A DNA stretch of 64,000 bases from Cupriavidus numazuensis (GTDB lineage Bacteria > Pseudomonadota > Gammaproteobacteria > Burkholderiales > Burkholderiaceae). The DNA is taken from NCBI RefSeq assembly GCF_905397435.1, contig NZ_CAJPVI010000007.1, positions 119,385 to 183,384 of the forward strand, written 5' to 3'. The first letter of the stretch is position 1, and each line of letters starts with the position of its first letter. The notes beneath the pieces are model-generated. The model searched no databases, was not told the DNA's origin, and was given only the letters and a program-made list of their open reading frames with translations. Shown here one piece after another: positions 14,751-26,157 of the stretch. The position numbers and the translations under genes were made by a program.

Positions 14751-17700
14751 ATGGCCACCACCACCCTCGGCGTCAAACTCGACGACGCTTCGCGCGATCG
14801 CCTCAAGCGTGTCGCCCAATCCATCGACCGCACGCCGCACTGGCTGATCAAGCAGGCGATCTTCACGTATCTCGAGCAGATCGAGCGCGGCCACCTGCCG
14901 CATGAGGCAATGGCCGGCGCCGCAACGGATGCCGATGGCGCTGACGGTGCTGAGATGAGCCACGCCGATGGCGCGCCGCAGCCGTTCCTGGAATTCGCGC
15001 AAAGCATCCAGCCGCAATCCGTACTGCGCGCGGCAATTACTTCGGCCTATCGTCGGCCAGAAACCGATTGCGTACCGGTGCTGCTGGAGCAGGCGCGCCT
15101 GCCGCAGCAACAGGCCGAAGCCGCCATCAAGATGGCCAAGAAGCTGGCCACCGCGTTGCGCGAGCAGAAGGTCGGCACCGGCCGCGAAGGCCTGGTGCAG
15201 GGCCTGATCCAGGAATTCTCGCTGTCGTCGCAGGAAGGCGTGGCGCTGATGTGCCTGGCCGAGGCGCTGCTGCGCATTCCCGACAAGCCCACGCGCGACG
15301 CACTGATCCGCGACAAGATCAGCGGTGCCAACTGGCAGTCGCACCTGGGCCAGAGCCCGTCGCTGTTCGTCAACGCTGCGACCTGGGGCCTGCTGCTGAC
15401 CGGCAAGCTGGTCGCTACGCATACCGAGTCCGGCCTGAGCAAGGCGCTCACGCGGATCATCGGCAAGGGCGGCGAGCCGCTGATCCGCAAGGGCGTCGAC
15501 ATGGCCATGCGCCTGATGGGCGAGCAGTTCGTCACGGGCGAGACCATTTCCGAAGCGCTGGCCAACGCGCGCAAGTACGAAGCGCAGGGCTTCCGCTACT
15601 CCTACGACATGCTCGGCGAAGCCGCGATGACGGAAGAGGATGCCCAGCGCTACCTCGCCTCCTACGAGCAGGCCATCAATGCGATCGGCCAGGCCTCGCG
15701 CGGCCGCGGCATTTACGAAGGCCCCGGCATCTCGATCAAGCTGTCGGCGCTGCACCCGCGTTACAGCCGCGCCCAGCACGAGCGCGTGGTCTCGGAGCTG
15801 TACGAGCGCCTGAAGTCGCTGACGCTGCTGGCGCGCCAGTACGACATCGGCATCAATATCGACGCCGAAGAGGCCGACCGCCTCGAGATTTCGCTCGACC
15901 TGCTCGAACGCCTGTGCTTCGAGCCCGAGTTGGCCGGCTGGAACGGCATCGGCTTCGTGGTGCAGGGCTACCAGAAGCGCTGCCCGTTCGTGATCGATTA
16001 CCTGATCGACCTCGCGCGCCGCAGCCGCCATCGCCTGATGATCCGCCTGGTCAAGGGCGCCTACTGGGACAGCGAGATCAAGCGTGCCCAGGTCGAAGGG
16101 CTGGAGGGCTATCCGGTCTACACGCGCAAGGTCTACACCGACGTGTCGTACGTGGCCTGCGCACGCAAGCTGCTGTCGGTGCCGGACGCGATTTATCCAC
16201 AGTTCGCCACGCACAACGCGCACACGCTGTCGGCCATCTACCAGATCGCCGGCCACAGCTACTACCCGGGCCAGTACGAGTTCCAGTGCCTGCACGGCAT
16301 GGGCGAGCCGCTGTACGACCAGGTCGTCGGCCCGATCGCCGACGGCAAGTTCAACCGCCCGTGCCGTATCTACGCGCCGGTCGGCACGCACGAGACGCTG
16401 CTGGCCTACCTGGTGCGCCGCCTGCTTGAAAACGGCGCCAACACCTCGTTCGTCAACCGCATCGCCGACGACACGATTTCGCTCGATGAACTGGTGGCCG
16501 ACCCGGTCGCCGTGGTCGAGACCATGCATCGCGATGAAGGCACGCTGGGCCTGCCGCATCCGAAGATCCCATCGCCGCGTGGCCTCTATGGCAAGTCGCG
16601 CGCCAATTCGGCTGGTATCGACCTGGCAAACGAACACCGCCTGGCGTCGTTGTCGTCGGCGCTGCTGGCCGGCACGAGCGAGCGCGTGGTGGCTGAGCCG
16701 ATGCTGGGCGCCGAAGTCCCGCGTGCGGCCGATGCCATTACCACGCCGGTGCTGAACCCCGCCGACCATCGCGACGTCGTGGGACACGTCACTGAAGCCA
16801 GCCAGGCCGATGTCGACGCCGCGCTGCAGGCCGCCGCCAACGCGGCGCCGATCTGGCAAGCCACGCCGCCCGACGTCCGCGCCGCCGCGCTCGAACGCGC
16901 CGCCGACCTGATGGAAGCCCAGATGCAGTCGCTGATGGGCATCATCATGCGCGAGGCCGGCAAGACCTTCTCGAACGCGATCGCCGAAGTGCGTGAAGCC
17001 GTGGACTTCCTGCGCTACTACGCCACCGAGGTGCGCCGCAGCTTCGACAACGAGACGCACCGCCCGCTGGGCCCGGTGGTCTGCATCAGCCCGTGGAACT
17101 TCCCGCTGGCGATCTTCACCGGCCAGGTAGCCGCGGCGCTGGCCGCCGGCAACACCGTGCTGGCCAAGCCCGCCGAGCAGACGCCGCTGATTGCCGCCGC
17201 CGCCGTGCGCATCCTGCGTGAGGCTGGCGTGCCGGCCGGTGCGGTGCAATTGCTGCCGGGCCGCGGCGAGACCGTGGGCGCGGCGCTGGTTGGTGATGCG
17301 CGCGTCAAGGGCGTGATGTTCACGGGCTCGACCGAAGTGGCGCGCATCCTGCAACGCAATATCGCCGGCCGCCTCGATGCCGCGGGCCGTCCGATTCCGC
17401 TGATCGCCGAAACCGGCGGCCAGAACGCGATGATCGTCGACTCCTCGGCACTGGCCGAGCAGGTCGTGGGCGACGTGGTCAACTCCGCGTTCGACTCGGC
17501 TGGCCAGCGCTGCTCGGCGCTGCGTGTGCTTTGCCTGCAGGAAGACGTGGCCGACCGCGTGCTCGCCATGCTCAAGGGCGCCATGAACGAACTGACCATG
17601 GCCAACCCGGATCGCCTGTCGACCGACGTCGGTCCGGTCATCGATGAAGAGGCGCGCGGCAATATCGTTCGCCATGTCGACGCGATGCGTGCCAAGGGCC

Positions 17701-18719
17701 GCCGCGTACATCAGGCTGACCCGAATGCCCCGCAGGGCGCAAGCTGCCGCCACGGCACCTTCGTGCCGCCGACGCTGATCGAACTCGACAGCATCGAAGA
17801 GCTCAAGCGCGAAGTGTTCGGTCCCGTGCTGCACGTGGTGCGCTTCCCGCGCGCCGCGCTGGACACGATGATCGGCCAGATCAACGGCACCAACTACGGC
17901 CTGACCATGGGCATCCACACCCGCATCGACGAGACCATTGCGCAGATTGTGCAGCACGCCGACGTCGGCAACCTGTACGTGAACCGCAATATCGTTGGCG
18001 CAGTGGTCGGTGTGCAGCCATTCGGTGGCGAGGCGCTGTCCGGCACGGGCCCGAAGGCCGGTGGCCCGCTGTACCTGCACCGTCTGCTGTCCGTCTGCCC
18101 TCAGGATGCGGTGGTACGCAGCGTGCGCCATGCGGAAGCGTCGGGCAACGCGCCGGCCACGCCGGAGCGCCCGGTTGCCGCGCAGGCGCTGAAGGACTGG
18201 GCGAAGGCCGAGATGCCTGAAGTCGCCGCCGCCTGCGACCGCTTTGCCGAAGCCTCGGCGGCTGGCATTTCGGTGACGCTGCCGGGCCCGACCGGCGAGC
18301 GCAACACCTACTCGCTGCTGCCGCGCCATCACGTCCTGTGCCTGGCGGCGCAGGAACAGGATCTGGCCATCCAGCTCGCGGCCGTGCTGGCCGTTGGCGG
18401 CCAGGCCGTGATGGCGGAAAACCCTGTCTCGCGCGGGCTGTTTGCACGACTGCCCAAGGGCGTACAATCGCGCGTCCGCATCGTGTCCGACTGGACCTCG
18501 GCGGACGTCGCGTTCGACGCGGTGATCCACCATGGCGATTCGGATCAGCTGCGCACCGTGTGCGAGCAGGTCGCGGCGCGGCCGGGCCCGATCATCGGCG
18601 TGCAGGGGCTCGCGCAAGGTGAACCGAATATCGCGCTCGAACGTTTGCTGATCGAGCGTTCGCTGTCGGTCAACACGGCGGCGGCCGGCGGCAACGCCAG
18701 CCTGATGACGATCGGCTGA
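14751..18719 (+). CDS. putA: Trifunctional proline utilization protein PutA (regulator/PRODH/P5C dehydrogenase)
   Basis: PutA oxidises proline to glutamate in two steps and can repress its own operon. The 1322-residue product begins with a ribbon-helix-helix domain ([21 protein letters not shown], about 3-48). A PRODH barrel follows (about 250-560; [32 protein letters not shown]), then the aldehyde dehydrogenase domain (about 640-1110). That domain has the general-base Glu in [15 protein letters not shown] and the catalytic Cys in [14 protein letters not shown]-terminal domain of about 200 residues completes the long form. GGAG precedes 14751; the upstream open frame lacks the RHH signature. 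No putP transporter is adjacent. Confidence 0.97.
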   Translation: MATTTLGVKLDDASRDRLKRVAQSIDRTPHWLIKQAIFTYLEQIERGHLPHEAMAGAATDADGADGAEMSHADGAPQPFLEFAQSIQPQSVLRAAITSAYRRPETDCVPVLLEQARLPQQQAEAAIKMAKKLATALREQKVGTGREGLVQGLIQEFSLSSQEGVALMCLAEALLRIPDKPTRDALIRDKISGANWQSHLGQSPSLFVNAATWGLLLTGKLVATHTESGLSKALTRIIGKGGEPLIRKGVDMAMRLMGEQFVTGETISEALANARKYEAQGFRYSYDMLGEAAMTEEDAQRYLASYEQAINAIGQASRGRGIYEGPGISIKLSALHPRYSRAQHERVVSELYERLKSLTLLARQYDIGINIDAEEADRLEISLDLLERLCFEPELAGWNGIGFVVQGYQKRCPFVIDYLIDLARRSRHRLMIRLVKGAYWDSEIKRAQVEGLEGYPVYTRKVYTDVSYVACARKLLSVPDAIYPQFATHNAHTLSAIYQIAGHSYYPGQYEFQCLHGMGEPLYDQVVGPIADGKFNRPCRIYAPVGTHETLLAYLVRRLLENGANTSFVNRIADDTISLDELVADPVAVVETMHRDEGTLGLPHPKIPSPRGLYGKSRANSAGIDLANEHRLASLSSALLAGTSERVVAEPMLGAEVPRAADAITTPVLNPADHRDVVGHVTEASQADVDAALQAAANAAPIWQATPPDVRAAALERAADLMEAQMQSLMGIIMREAGKTFSNAIAEVREAVDFLRYYATEVRRSFDNETHRPLGPVVCISPWNFPLAIFTGQVAAALAAGNTVLAKPAEQTPLIAAAAVRILREAGVPAGAVQLLPGRGETVGAALVGDARVKGVMFTGSTEVARILQRNIAGRLDAAGRPIPLIAETGGQNAMIVDSSALAEQVVGDVVNSAFDSAGQRCSALRVLCLQEDVADRVLAMLKGAMNELTMANPDRLSTDVGPVIDEEARGNIVRHVDAMRAKGRRVHQADPNAPQGASCRHGTFVPPTLIELDSIEELKREVFGPVLHVVRFPRAALDTMIGQINGTNYGLTMGIHTRIDETIAQIVQHADVGNLYVNRNIVGAVVGVQPFGGEALSGTGPKAGGPLYLHRLLSVCPQDAVVRSVRHAEASGNAPATPERPVAAQALKDWAKAEMPEVAAACDRFAEASAAGISVTLPGPTGERNTYSLLPRHHVLCLAAQEQDLAIQLAAVLAVGGQAVMAENPVSRGLFARLPKGVQSRVRIVSDWTSADVAFDAVIHHGDSDQLRTVCEQVAARPGPIIGVQGLAQGEPNIALERLLIERSLSVNTAAAGGNASLMTIG

Positions 18720-18864
18720 GCCGGCGCGGACAGAGTTTGAAGTGCGTATGCGCGGCGGCGATCCTGCCGCCATGCGCATCCATAGGGGAGGAGCGCCCAG
18801 ACGGCGTTCCCGAAGCGTAGAAAAAGCGCAGCAAGAAGGCTGAACCAGCCACCAAGGAGAACTG

Positions 18865-20016
18865 ATGACCTCGACATTCCACAAGACGGCCCTGACCGTT
18901 GCCCTGACTATCGCTGGCCTGACCGGCGCCACGGCGGCTTTCGCCCAGGCCCAGGAAATCAAGCTCGGCTTTGCCGGCCCGATGACCGGCGGCCAGGCCC
19001 AGTACGGCAAGGACATGCAGAACGGCATCGTCCTCGCCATCGAGGACATGAACGCCACCAAGCCGAAGATCGGCGGCAAGGAAGTCAAGTTCGTGCTGGT
19101 CTCCGAAGATGACCAGGCCGATCCGAAGACCGGCTCGGTGGTCGCGCAGAAGCTCGTCGACAACGGCATCCAGGGCATGCTCGGCCACTTCAACTCGGGC
19201 ACCACCATCCCGGCGTCGATGGTCTACAACCGCGCTGGCATTCCGCAGATCGCCATGGCGACCGCGCCGGAATACACCAAGCAAGGCTTCAAGACGACCT
19301 TCCGCATGATGACCTCCGACACCCAGCAGGGTTCGGTGATCGGCGCGTTCGTGGTGAAGAAGCTGGGTGCGAAGAACATCGCAATCGTTGACGACCGCAC
19401 CGCGTACGGCCAGGGCCTGGCTGACGAGTTCGAGAAGGCCGCCAAGGCCGCCGGCGGCAAGATCGTGCGCCGCGAGTTCACCAACGACAAGGCGGTGGAC
19501 TTCAAGGCCGTGCTGACCAACATCAAGCGCAGCAACCCGGACATCATCTTCTACGGCGGCGCCGAGACCCAGTCGGCCCCGATGGCCAAGCAGGTCAAGG
19601 AACTGGGCATGAAGGCCCCGCTGGTGTCGGGCGAAATGTCCAAGACCGACAACTTCCTGAAGCTGGCCGGCCCCGCTTCCGAAGGCACGGTCGTGTCGCT
19701 GGCCGGCCTGCCGCTGGACCAGATGCCGGGCGGCGCCGCGTACGAGAAGAAGTACGAGAAGCGCTTCGGCTCGAAGGTGCAGACCTACTCGCCGTACGCC
19801 TATGACGGCGCCACCGCGATGATGACCGCCATGGTCAAGGCCGGCTCGGCCGATCCGGCGCGCTATCTGCCGGTGCTGGCGGCGACCAATATGCAGGGTG
19901 TCACCACCAAGACGCTGGCGTACGACGCCCGCGGCGACCTGAAGGACGGCGGCATCACCGTCTACAAGGTGGTCGGCGGCAAGTGGACCGTGCTGGAGAC
20001 GGTTGGCGGCAAGTAA
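18865..20016 (+). CDS. Branched-chain/polar amino-acid ABC transporter periplasmic binding protein (LivK-like)
   Basis: A 383-residue type I periplasmic binding protein. A signal peptide of about 26 residues ends near TAAFAQAQE, then the family start IKLGFAGPMTGGQAQYGKDMQNGI follows. Mid-protein motifs include AIVDDRTAYGQGLADEF and VSLAGLPLDQMPGG. AAGGAG at 18854-18859 precedes the ATG. No permease or ATPase genes are adjacent, so it either serves a Liv system encoded elsewhere or acts with another receptor. Its place 145 bp after putA hints at proline or glutamate as ligand, but this is inference only. A strong terminator follows. Confidence 0.9.
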   Translation: MTSTFHKTALTVALTIAGLTGATAAFAQAQEIKLGFAGPMTGGQAQYGKDMQNGIVLAIEDMNATKPKIGGKEVKFVLVSEDDQADPKTGSVVAQKLVDNGIQGMLGHFNSGTTIPASMVYNRAGIPQIAMATAPEYTKQGFKTTFRMMTSDTQQGSVIGAFVVKKLGAKNIAIVDDRTAYGQGLADEFEKAAKAAGGKIVRREFTNDKAVDFKAVLTNIKRSNPDIIFYGGAETQSAPMAKQVKELGMKAPLVSGEMSKTDNFLKLAGPASEGTVVSLAGLPLDQMPGGAAYEKKYEKRFGSKVQTYSPYAYDGATAMMTAMVKAGSADPARYLPVLAATNMQGVTTKTLAYDARGDLKDGGITVYKVVGGKWTVLETVGGK

Positions 20017-20039
20017 GCCCACCGGCGCCAGGCCAGAAG

Positions 20040-20068
20040 AACGCCACCCCTCGCGGGTGGCGTTTTTT
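20040..20068 (+). terminator. Rho-independent terminator after the LivK-like gene
   Basis: A 10-bp stem AACGCCACCC/GGGTGGCGTT has the loop CTCGC and runs into six T, 23 bp after the stop codon. Confidence 0.92.
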
Positions 20069-20180
20069 CTTGCCAACCCTAAAGATTGAACTGACCCCTG
20101 CCGTTTGTTGTCCCGGATGGGGGATCGTGCCTTTGGCGCATAATCCCGCATTCGTTTATCCAATCCAGAAGGAGCAGTAC

Positions 20181-22148
20181 GTGTCCGTGCAGGAAGTCAG
20201 CTACGACCGCGCCGTCGAACTGGCCGGTGTAGGCCGGTTCGATGAAGCGCTGGAGATTGCCGGCCAGTTGTCGGCGGCCCGGCCCGAAGTGGTCGATTTC
20301 ACCACGCTGCAGGCACGGTTGTTCTTCGACAAGGGCGATGCGCAGTCGGCCTTTGCGGTGCTTGATGACGCACTTGCGCGGCTGGAGACGTTGAACCTTG
20401 CGCCGCCTCACCGGTGGGCGTCGCGCGGGGTGCTCGCGCATCGCTATGGCGCCATGTTGATGAGCCTTGGCCGGGATCGCGACGCGTTGCCGTGGCTGCA
20501 CGAGGCCTCGCAGCGCAACGGCCTGCTGTCGGGCGAGTGGCCCGCGCATTTCCACGCGGGGCTGGCTTGCTACCGGCTCGGCGACCTGGCCGGCGCCGGC
20601 CGCTACTGGCACGACCTGCTGTATCGCGCGCCCGATCTCGGCGCCGAGGACATCCTGCCGCTCGTCCACGACGCAATCGTCCGTACCGAGGCAGCGGGCC
20701 AGCCGGTCGAGCCCATGATGCGCGTCTGCCTGGGGCGCATTGCGCTGGACAACCCCGATCTGCTCGAACTTGAACCCGAGGCCGCCGATGCGCTCGCTGG
20801 CGAGCAAGCCGGCCTTGTGCTCGCGGATTCTCCGGACCATCCGCAGGCCCGCCGGCTGCGTGCGCCGCTGCGCTTCGGTAGCGGCGACACGGAAGGGGCG
20901 CAGGACGACCTCGCCGTGTACCAGCGCCAGTGCCCGGACCCGCAGACCCAGGTACGCGCAATGGCCTGGCGCCACCAGGCCGCCCGGACGGCCCAGCCCG
21001 GCACGGCGGGTACCGATTCCCAGCCCTGGCTGAAGTTCAGCCTGGCCACCGACAGCGACGATGGCGCTGGCTACTACCGTGCCGCCACGGCGCTCGGCGA
21101 GTTTATCGACGAGGTGCCGCAGGCCGAAGCCGCGCTGCGGCCGCGGCTGGTGGAAGCCTGCCAGCTTGGCGTCGCGCGCTTCGACCAGTACTTCGCGAGC
21201 GGCGAGGGCGATGCCAGCGGCCATGGCGGCAATGCCGACCCGCACGTCTATTCGCTGCTGTGCCGCCTGCTGTCGCGCAGCCTTCCGGCCGACGCGGGCA
21301 ATCTGGAGACGCGCATCGCGCTGCACCGCAAGGGCATGGCCGCGAGCGAGTTCATCGACCACTGGATCGACCTGCTCGATTGCCACGCCGGCGCCGGCCA
21401 GCACCAGCAGGTGGTGGAACTGGCGGGCGAGGTGCTCAATCGCTATCCACTCGAGCGCAACCCGTCCGACGTGACGTGGGCCTTCAGCCGGCTGATCGCC
21501 GCGTGGAAAGCCATCGGTGGCGCCGAAGCGGCCGAGGCCGCCGGTGCGGCCATGGCGCATATGGACGCCCGGCTCGACGCATTGCCTGTGGAGGCCCGCA
21601 GCGAGGCCGCACACCCGATGGCGCATGCGCGGGCCCATTACGCAGCGCTGGTGCAGGCGCGCATGGACGGCATGGATCCGCACGACCGGACTGACGCGCT
21701 GGCCGAAATCGACGCCCAGCAACGCCGCGCGCTGCTCGTGGAGGATGCGTGGCTGTTCAACCGCTTCGGCCAGGTCTGGCGTGACCTGGGCGACCACGAG
21801 CGCGCGTTGCCGCTGTTCGAGCAGGCCATCGTCATGACCGAGGGCGATGCGTGGGACCAGGCGGGGCCGCGGGTCCAGCGCGCGTTGATCCACAACGCCG
21901 CCGCGCGCCACGACGCTGCGCTGGCGGATTTCGCGGCCGCGTTCGCCGTGCGCGACGACTGGGATGCCGAGACCTGGCTGCGCGCGGTGGAATCAGCGGT
22001 CGGGCAGGCACAGCGCGAGACGGCGCTCGGCTACTACGACAAGGCACGCGCCGCCGGCGCCGAGCAGGGTCGGACGCGCGGCCTGCACGCCAAGGTCGAA
22101 GCGGCATTGCGCGCCACCCGGCCGAAATGGAAGCTGTGGGGCGTGTAA
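20181..22148 (+). CDS. TPR-repeat protein of unknown function
   Basis: A 655-residue, Ala/Asp-rich protein made of helical repeats. Recognisable TPR-like units are AVELAGVGRFDEALEIAGQL (near the N-terminus), DLAGAGRYWHDLLYRAPDL, and WRDLGDHERALPLFEQAI (about residue 540). No signal peptide, membrane segment or catalytic motif was found, so a cytoplasmic scaffold role is likely but unproven. AAGGAG at 20169-20174 with 6 nt spacing sets the GTG at 20181 as start; the open frame further upstream crosses the terminator at 20040-20068 and is not used. It is monocistronic, with its own terminator at 22201. Confidence 0.8.
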   Translation: MSVQEVSYDRAVELAGVGRFDEALEIAGQLSAARPEVVDFTTLQARLFFDKGDAQSAFAVLDDALARLETLNLAPPHRWASRGVLAHRYGAMLMSLGRDRDALPWLHEASQRNGLLSGEWPAHFHAGLACYRLGDLAGAGRYWHDLLYRAPDLGAEDILPLVHDAIVRTEAAGQPVEPMMRVCLGRIALDNPDLLELEPEAADALAGEQAGLVLADSPDHPQARRLRAPLRFGSGDTEGAQDDLAVYQRQCPDPQTQVRAMAWRHQAARTAQPGTAGTDSQPWLKFSLATDSDDGAGYYRAATALGEFIDEVPQAEAALRPRLVEACQLGVARFDQYFASGEGDASGHGGNADPHVYSLLCRLLSRSLPADAGNLETRIALHRKGMAASEFIDHWIDLLDCHAGAGQHQQVVELAGEVLNRYPLERNPSDVTWAFSRLIAAWKAIGGAEAAEAAGAAMAHMDARLDALPVEARSEAAHPMAHARAHYAALVQARMDGMDPHDRTDALAEIDAQQRRALLVEDAWLFNRFGQVWRDLGDHERALPLFEQAIVMTEGDAWDQAGPRVQRALIHNAAARHDAALADFAAAFAVRDDWDAETWLRAVESAVGQAQRETALGYYDKARAAGAEQGRTRGLHAKVEAALRATRPKWKLWGV

Positions 22149-22200
22149 GGCGCTGACAATCGCGCCGATTCGGCCCCCACGCTGCGCGCGATCCATTCAT

Positions 22201-22232
22201 AAAAAACGCCATCCGAGAAGATGGCGTTTTTT
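22201..22232 (+). terminator. Rho-independent terminator after the TPR gene
   Basis: A perfect 13-bp stem AAAAAACGCCATC/GATGGCGTTTTTT with a 6-nt loop CGAGAA ends in a T-run. The A-run on the left arm would also allow termination on the opposite strand. Confidence 0.92.
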
Positions 22233-22324
22233 ATTGAAAGTTAGCGAAAGAAGTTGGCGCGATCCGTGCGGTGTCAGACAATGGCTGACACGGAATGTCA
22301 TGTGCTTCCATTACCATGTCACGC

Positions 22325-23551
22325 ATGAATGGACTGAGCCAACTTTTCCCGTCACTTCCGCTCGCCCCCGGCGGCCTGTTCTGGGTCGGCCTGGCGCTGG
22401 TCGGCGCCGGCCTTGCAGGCGAACTGTGCCGCCGCTGGCTGGGCTGCCCGCGCATCGTCGGCTACGCGGCGGCAGGCCTGTGCGCGGGCATGCTCGGGCG
22501 CAGCATCGTCGACACCAACATGATCGCCCAGACCCGTATCCTGATCGATATGGCGCTGGCGCTGGCCCTGTTCGAACTGGGGCATCGTCTTTCGCTGACC
22601 TGGCTGAGCGCCAATCGCTGGCTGTTGCTCACCAGTGCGTTCGAGAGCCTGCTGACCTGGGGCCTGGTGGCCGCCGTGCTGCAGTGGATCGGCGCATCGC
22701 CGGGCATCGCGATTCTCGCGGGTGGTATCGCGGTCAGCACTTCGCCGACTATCGTGCTGCAGCTCAAGAACGAGTTGCGCGCCGAAGGCCAGGTGACCGA
22801 GCGGCTGATGGCCATGGCCGCGCTCAACAGCATTTATGCCGCCGTGATCGTGCAGGTCGCGACGGGCTGGCTGCATTCCGAATATGGCAACCTCGGCGCC
22901 GCGCTGCTGCACCCGCTCTATCTGCTGGTCGGCTCCTGCCTGTTGGCCTGGGTGGTTGGCAAGATCGGGCACGCGATCTATGGCCGCATGTCGGCCGACG
23001 ACCACTACAGCTTCCTCGTGCTCGTGGGCCTGGTGTTGTTCACGCTTGCGCTGACCCGGGTACTAAAATTGTCCATGCCGCTCACGCTGATGCTGGCGGG
23101 CGTGGTGTTCAAGCACCAGGATAGCCAGCCACATGTCTGGCCGACGCACTTTGGCAGCGCCGGCAGCCTGCTGATCATCGTGATGGTGGTATCGCTGGGC
23201 CTGCCGCTCACGGCGCAAGACTGGGCCGTCGGCGGCGTGTATGCCGTGGTGCTGGTGCTGCTGCGCCATGCGGCGAAGCTCGCCGGCGTGGTGTCGCTGG
23301 GATCATTTTCGGGCCTGAGCCTGCGCCAGTGCATGGCACTGGGCCTGGCGCTCGCGCCGATGTCAGGCCTGGCGTACCTGTTGATGAACGATGTCGCGCG
23401 TTTGTATCCGAGTACCGGACAACCGCTGGCCGCCATCATCCTGTGCGCGCTGGCCATCGAGCAACTGCTGGGCCCCGTGATCGCGGCCTGGGCGCTGCGC
23501 TTCGCCGGCGAAGTCCGTGCCGACCAGCGCGGTAATGGAGGAGGGCGCTGA
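22325..23551 (+). CDS. CPA2-type cation/proton antiporter (KefB/NhaP-like membrane protein)
   Basis: A polytopic inner-membrane protein of about 408 residues with some 11-12 hydrophobic segments. The N-terminal half has the family pattern [18 protein letters not shown] and [18 protein letters not shown], typical of monovalent cation:proton antiporter-2 proteins. The soluble TrkA-N domain of KefB/C is missing, so it is a minimal permease. Starts at 22295, 22316 or 22325 are possible; none has a good ribosome site. Its stop overlaps the next ATG (TGATG), so it is translationally coupled to the YbdK-like ligase. That pairing with a glutathione-type ligase relative is suggestive, since Kef systems are glutathione-gated, but it is not evidence of function. 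Confidence 0.8.
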   Translation: MNGLSQLFPSLPLAPGGLFWVGLALVGAGLAGELCRRWLGCPRIVGYAAAGLCAGMLGRSIVDTNMIAQTRILIDMALALALFELGHRLSLTWLSANRWLLLTSAFESLLTWGLVAAVLQWIGASPGIAILAGGIAVSTSPTIVLQLKNELRAEGQVTERLMAMAALNSIYAAVIVQVATGWLHSEYGNLGAALLHPLYLLVGSCLLAWVVGKIGHAIYGRMSADDHYSFLVLVGLVLFTLALTRVLKLSMPLTLMLAGVVFKHQDSQPHVWPTHFGSAGSLLIIVMVVSLGLPLTAQDWAVGGVYAVVLVLLRHAAKLAGVVSLGSFSGLSLRQCMALGLALAPMSGLAYLLMNDVARLYPSTGQPLAAIILCALAIEQLLGPVIAAWALRFAGEVRADQRGNGGGR

Positions 23552-24666
23552 TGTCGCTCGAATCGTTCAAGCATTCCGAAGCACTGACCTTCGGCGTCGA
23601 GCTGGAGCTGCAGCTCGTCAATCGGCATGACTATGATCTCGCGCCATTCGCGCCTGACCTGTTGCGCGCGCTGAAGGGCGCCCAGCATGCCGGCGATATC
23701 AAGCCCGAGATCAGCCCCTCGATGATCGAGATCAGCACGGGTATCTGCCACACCTACCAGCAGGCGCTGGACGAGCTGAGCACCATGCGCGACCTGATGC
23801 AGGCCGCCTCTCGCTCGCTGAACATCGGCATCAGCGGGGGCGGCACGCATCCGTTCCAGCAGTGGGCCGACCGCATCATCTCGGATTCCCCGCGCTACCA
23901 GTACATTTCGGAGCTGTACGGCTATCTCGCCAAGCAGTTCACGGTGTTCGGCCAGCACGTCCATATCGGCTGCCCGAGCGCGGATGAGTCGCTGTTCCTC
24001 TTGCATGCCATCGGCCGCTACGTGCCGCACTTTGTTGCGCTCGCAGCCTCTTCGCCGTATGTGCAGGGGGTCGATACCGGCTTTGCGTCGGCGCGCCTCA
24101 ACTCGGTCGCGGCCTTCCCGATGAGCGGGCGCGCGCCGTTCCTGCTCACGTGGGACGCTTTCACTGCGTATTTCGAAAAGATGCGCAATACGGGCGTGAT
24201 CGAGAGCATGAAGGACTTCTACTGGGATATCCGTCCCAAGCCCGAATTCGGCACGATCGAAGTGCGCGTGATGGACACGCCGCTGACGGTGGAGCGTGCC
24301 TGCGACATCGCCGCGTACATCCAGATGCTGGCGCGCTATCTGTTGCTGTCACGCCCGTTCATGCCGCAGGAAGACGATTACCTTGTCTACACCTTCAATC
24401 GCTTCCAGGCGTGCCGCTTCGGGCTGGAAGGCGAATACGTGCACCCCAACGAGCTGACGCGCCGGCCGATCGCCGAGCATATCCTGTCGATCTGCGACGC
24501 GCTCGTGCCGCACGCCGAGGCATTGGGGTCGGTGCAGGCGCTGGCCAATATCCGTGCACTGGCCGAGAATCGCAACGGGGATGCCGAATGGCTGCGCCAG
24601 GTCGACGCCGACGCGCGCACCCAGCGCGAAACCGTGCGACAGGCCTGCGAGCGCTGGGCGGCTTGA
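23551..24666 (+). CDS. YbdK-family carboxylate-amine ligase (GCS2-like)
   Basis: A 371-residue member of the glutamate-cysteine ligase type 2 superfamily, near the 372 residues of E. coli YbdK, which has weak gamma-glutamylcysteine ligase activity. Visible motifs are [13 protein letters not shown] (metal/ATP-binding strand), [34 protein letters not shown] and [18 protein letters not shown]. It begins within the stop codon of the antiporter gene, so the two form an operon. The physiological substrate is unknown. Confidence 0.88.
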   Translation: MSLESFKHSEALTFGVELELQLVNRHDYDLAPFAPDLLRALKGAQHAGDIKPEISPSMIEISTGICHTYQQALDELSTMRDLMQAASRSLNIGISGGGTHPFQQWADRIISDSPRYQYISELYGYLAKQFTVFGQHVHIGCPSADESLFLLHAIGRYVPHFVALAASSPYVQGVDTGFASARLNSVAAFPMSGRAPFLLTWDAFTAYFEKMRNTGVIESMKDFYWDIRPKPEFGTIEVRVMDTPLTVERACDIAAYIQMLARYLLLSRPFMPQEDDYLVYTFNRFQACRFGLEGEYVHPNELTRRPIAEHILSICDALVPHAEALGSVQALANIRALAENRNGDAEWLRQVDADARTQRETVRQACERWAA

Positions 24667-24691
24667 CGCGCCGCCCGGCCGTCACGGCCGC

Positions 24692-25180
24692 CTACTTCAC
24701 GGAGTAGCCGCGCCCCTGCATGCAGGCTCCCCAGGCCTGGTAGTAGCTTGACATCGCCTGGCTGGTATTGGCTGCCATCTGCTCATTGGCGGCGGCTGCC
24801 TGCCTGCGCGATTGCCGGTGGGCCACGCCACCCGCAACCGTACCCGCCGCTGCGCCGGCCGCGGCACCCTTGCCGGCGTCGCCCGCGATCGCTCCGACCA
24901 CCGCACCCGTTGCCGCACCACCTGCTGCGCCGCGCACGCGCTGGCCGCTCTGCGCCTGTGCCTGAGGCTGCGGCGCCGCGGCTTGTGCCGGATCGACGCC
25001 GGTCTGCTGCTTGGCCCAGCTGTAGCAGGCCCCGTCATCGCTCGCTTGTTGCTGCTGGCTCTGCCCCTTGGCAGGATAGGCGACTGGCTTTTGCTGCGCC
25101 TGGGCCGGTGCCAGAGCCAGCGCGGCCAGCATGGCCGCCAGCACACCAAGTTTGCGGTGAGCGCTTCTGTTCGGCTTCAT
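24692..25180 (-). CDS. Secreted glycine-zipper protein
   Basis: A 162-residue exported protein. The signal peptide is RKLGVLAAMLAALALAPAQAQ (cleavage near residue 28). A Gln/Ala-rich linker follows, then a Gly/Ala block with the zipper pattern GAAGGAATGAVVGAIAGDAGKGAAAGAAAG, and a C-terminal segment ending YYQAWGACMQGRGYSVK. Two Cys flank the zipper (GACYSW and WGACM). The ATG at 25180 has GGGAG upstream; the longer frame is not needed. Related proteins are found in the outer membrane or periplasm; the function is unknown. It is convergent with the ybdK-like gene. Confidence 0.75.
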   Translation of the reverse strand: MKPNRSAHRKLGVLAAMLAALALAPAQAQQKPVAYPAKGQSQQQQASDDGACYSWAKQQTGVDPAQAAAPQPQAQAQSGQRVRGAAGGAATGAVVGAIAGDAGKGAAAGAAAGTVAGGVAHRQSRRQAAAANEQMAANTSQAMSSYYQAWGACMQGRGYSVK

Positions 25181-25336
25181 GATGAAATCTCCCTGTGATG
25201 GCGCGACGCGTTGCATGCGTCACGCCGCGATGCCGGTGCGTGCCAGGTATGGCAGAGAGATCAGTATTGCAGCGGGCTGCTTGAAGTCAATTCAGAGTTT
25301 TGGCACGCCGAATAGAAGCATTTGATGGGGCTAGGC

Positions 25337-26074
25337 TCAGGCACCGTGCGGCACGCTTTCGCCATCGCGCAGCCCGAGCCGCTGGTTGGCCGGCACGGCG
25401 ACATCGATCAGCTTCGGGCGCGGCAGGTTCAGGTTGCGCATCATCTCGATGAATTCATCGCGCGTGCGTCCCGCCACACGGCTGTTGTGCGCGCGCTCCT
25501 GGGCAATCGTGGAGGACGTGCGGCCCTTGTAGTCGTGCGCCGGAAACACGAGCGTGTCATCGGGCAATGCAAAAAGCTTGCGCGTCAGGCTGTCGTACAG
25601 CGTGCCGGCATCGCCGGACTGGAAATCGGTGCGGCCGCAGCCGTCGATCAGCAAGGCGTCACCGGTGAATATGCGGCGCAACGGGCCATCCGGCGTGGCT
25701 TCTTCCCACAGGTAGCTCATGCTGCCGGCGGTATGCCCGGGCGTGTGGATCGCGCGCAGCACCTGCGTGCCGAAGGTGAGGGTATCGCCGTCGATCAGCT
25801 GCATCTGCGCGGGCTTGATGTCGCATCCGGATGGCGCCGCGGTCTTCGCGCCGGTCTGCATGGCGACGTGGCCCGCCGACGTGATGTGGTCGGCATGGGC
25901 ATGGGTTTCCACCACCCACGCGAGGCTCGCGCCCGCGTCGCGCAGCACGGCCATGTCGCGCTCGAGCTGGTGGTCGACCGGATCGATCAGGATCGCGTCG
26001 CGCGTGCTGGCGTCGATCAGCAGGTAGGTGAAGGTCGACGAAGTTTCGTCGAACAGCTGGTAGAAGGTTTGCAT
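25337..26074 (-). CDS. Persulfide-dioxygenase-like (ETHE1-type) metallo-beta-lactamase-fold protein
   Basis: A 245-residue MBL-fold protein. The metal-binding motif [11 protein letters not shown], the later [12 protein letters not shown] and [17 protein letters not shown], and [13 protein letters not shown] match glutathione persulfide dioxygenases of the ETHE1/SdoA group, which oxidise GSSH to sulfite using one Fe(II). The start [19 protein letters not shown] at 26074 is typical of the family. It is in the same orientation as sdaA, 83 bp downstream of it, so readthrough is possible. No rhodanese or SQR gene lies in the window. Confidence 0.88.
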   Translation of the reverse strand: MQTFYQLFDETSSTFTYLLIDASTRDAILIDPVDHQLERDMAVLRDAGASLAWVVETHAHADHITSAGHVAMQTGAKTAAPSGCDIKPAQMQLIDGDTLTFGTQVLRAIHTPGHTAGSMSYLWEEATPDGPLRRIFTGDALLIDGCGRTDFQSGDAGTLYDSLTRKLFALPDDTLVFPAHDYKGRTSSTIAQERAHNSRVAGRTRDEFIEMMRNLNLPRPKLIDVAVPANQRLGLRDGESVPHGA

Positions 26075-26157
26075 GGCCGCCTCGCTTTTTGCTCTGTTTC
26101 TGCAGGCGCTTGCGGTGGCGCCCGGGGAGACTGGCGCCATGATACGCCGGCAGGGCC

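Noticed and set aside
14616..19208. 1530-codon open frame on the minus strand opposite putA
   Set aside because: High GC codon bias leaves the antisense frame open. The putA frame has full family motifs, while the minus reading is His/Arg-rich without any domain.
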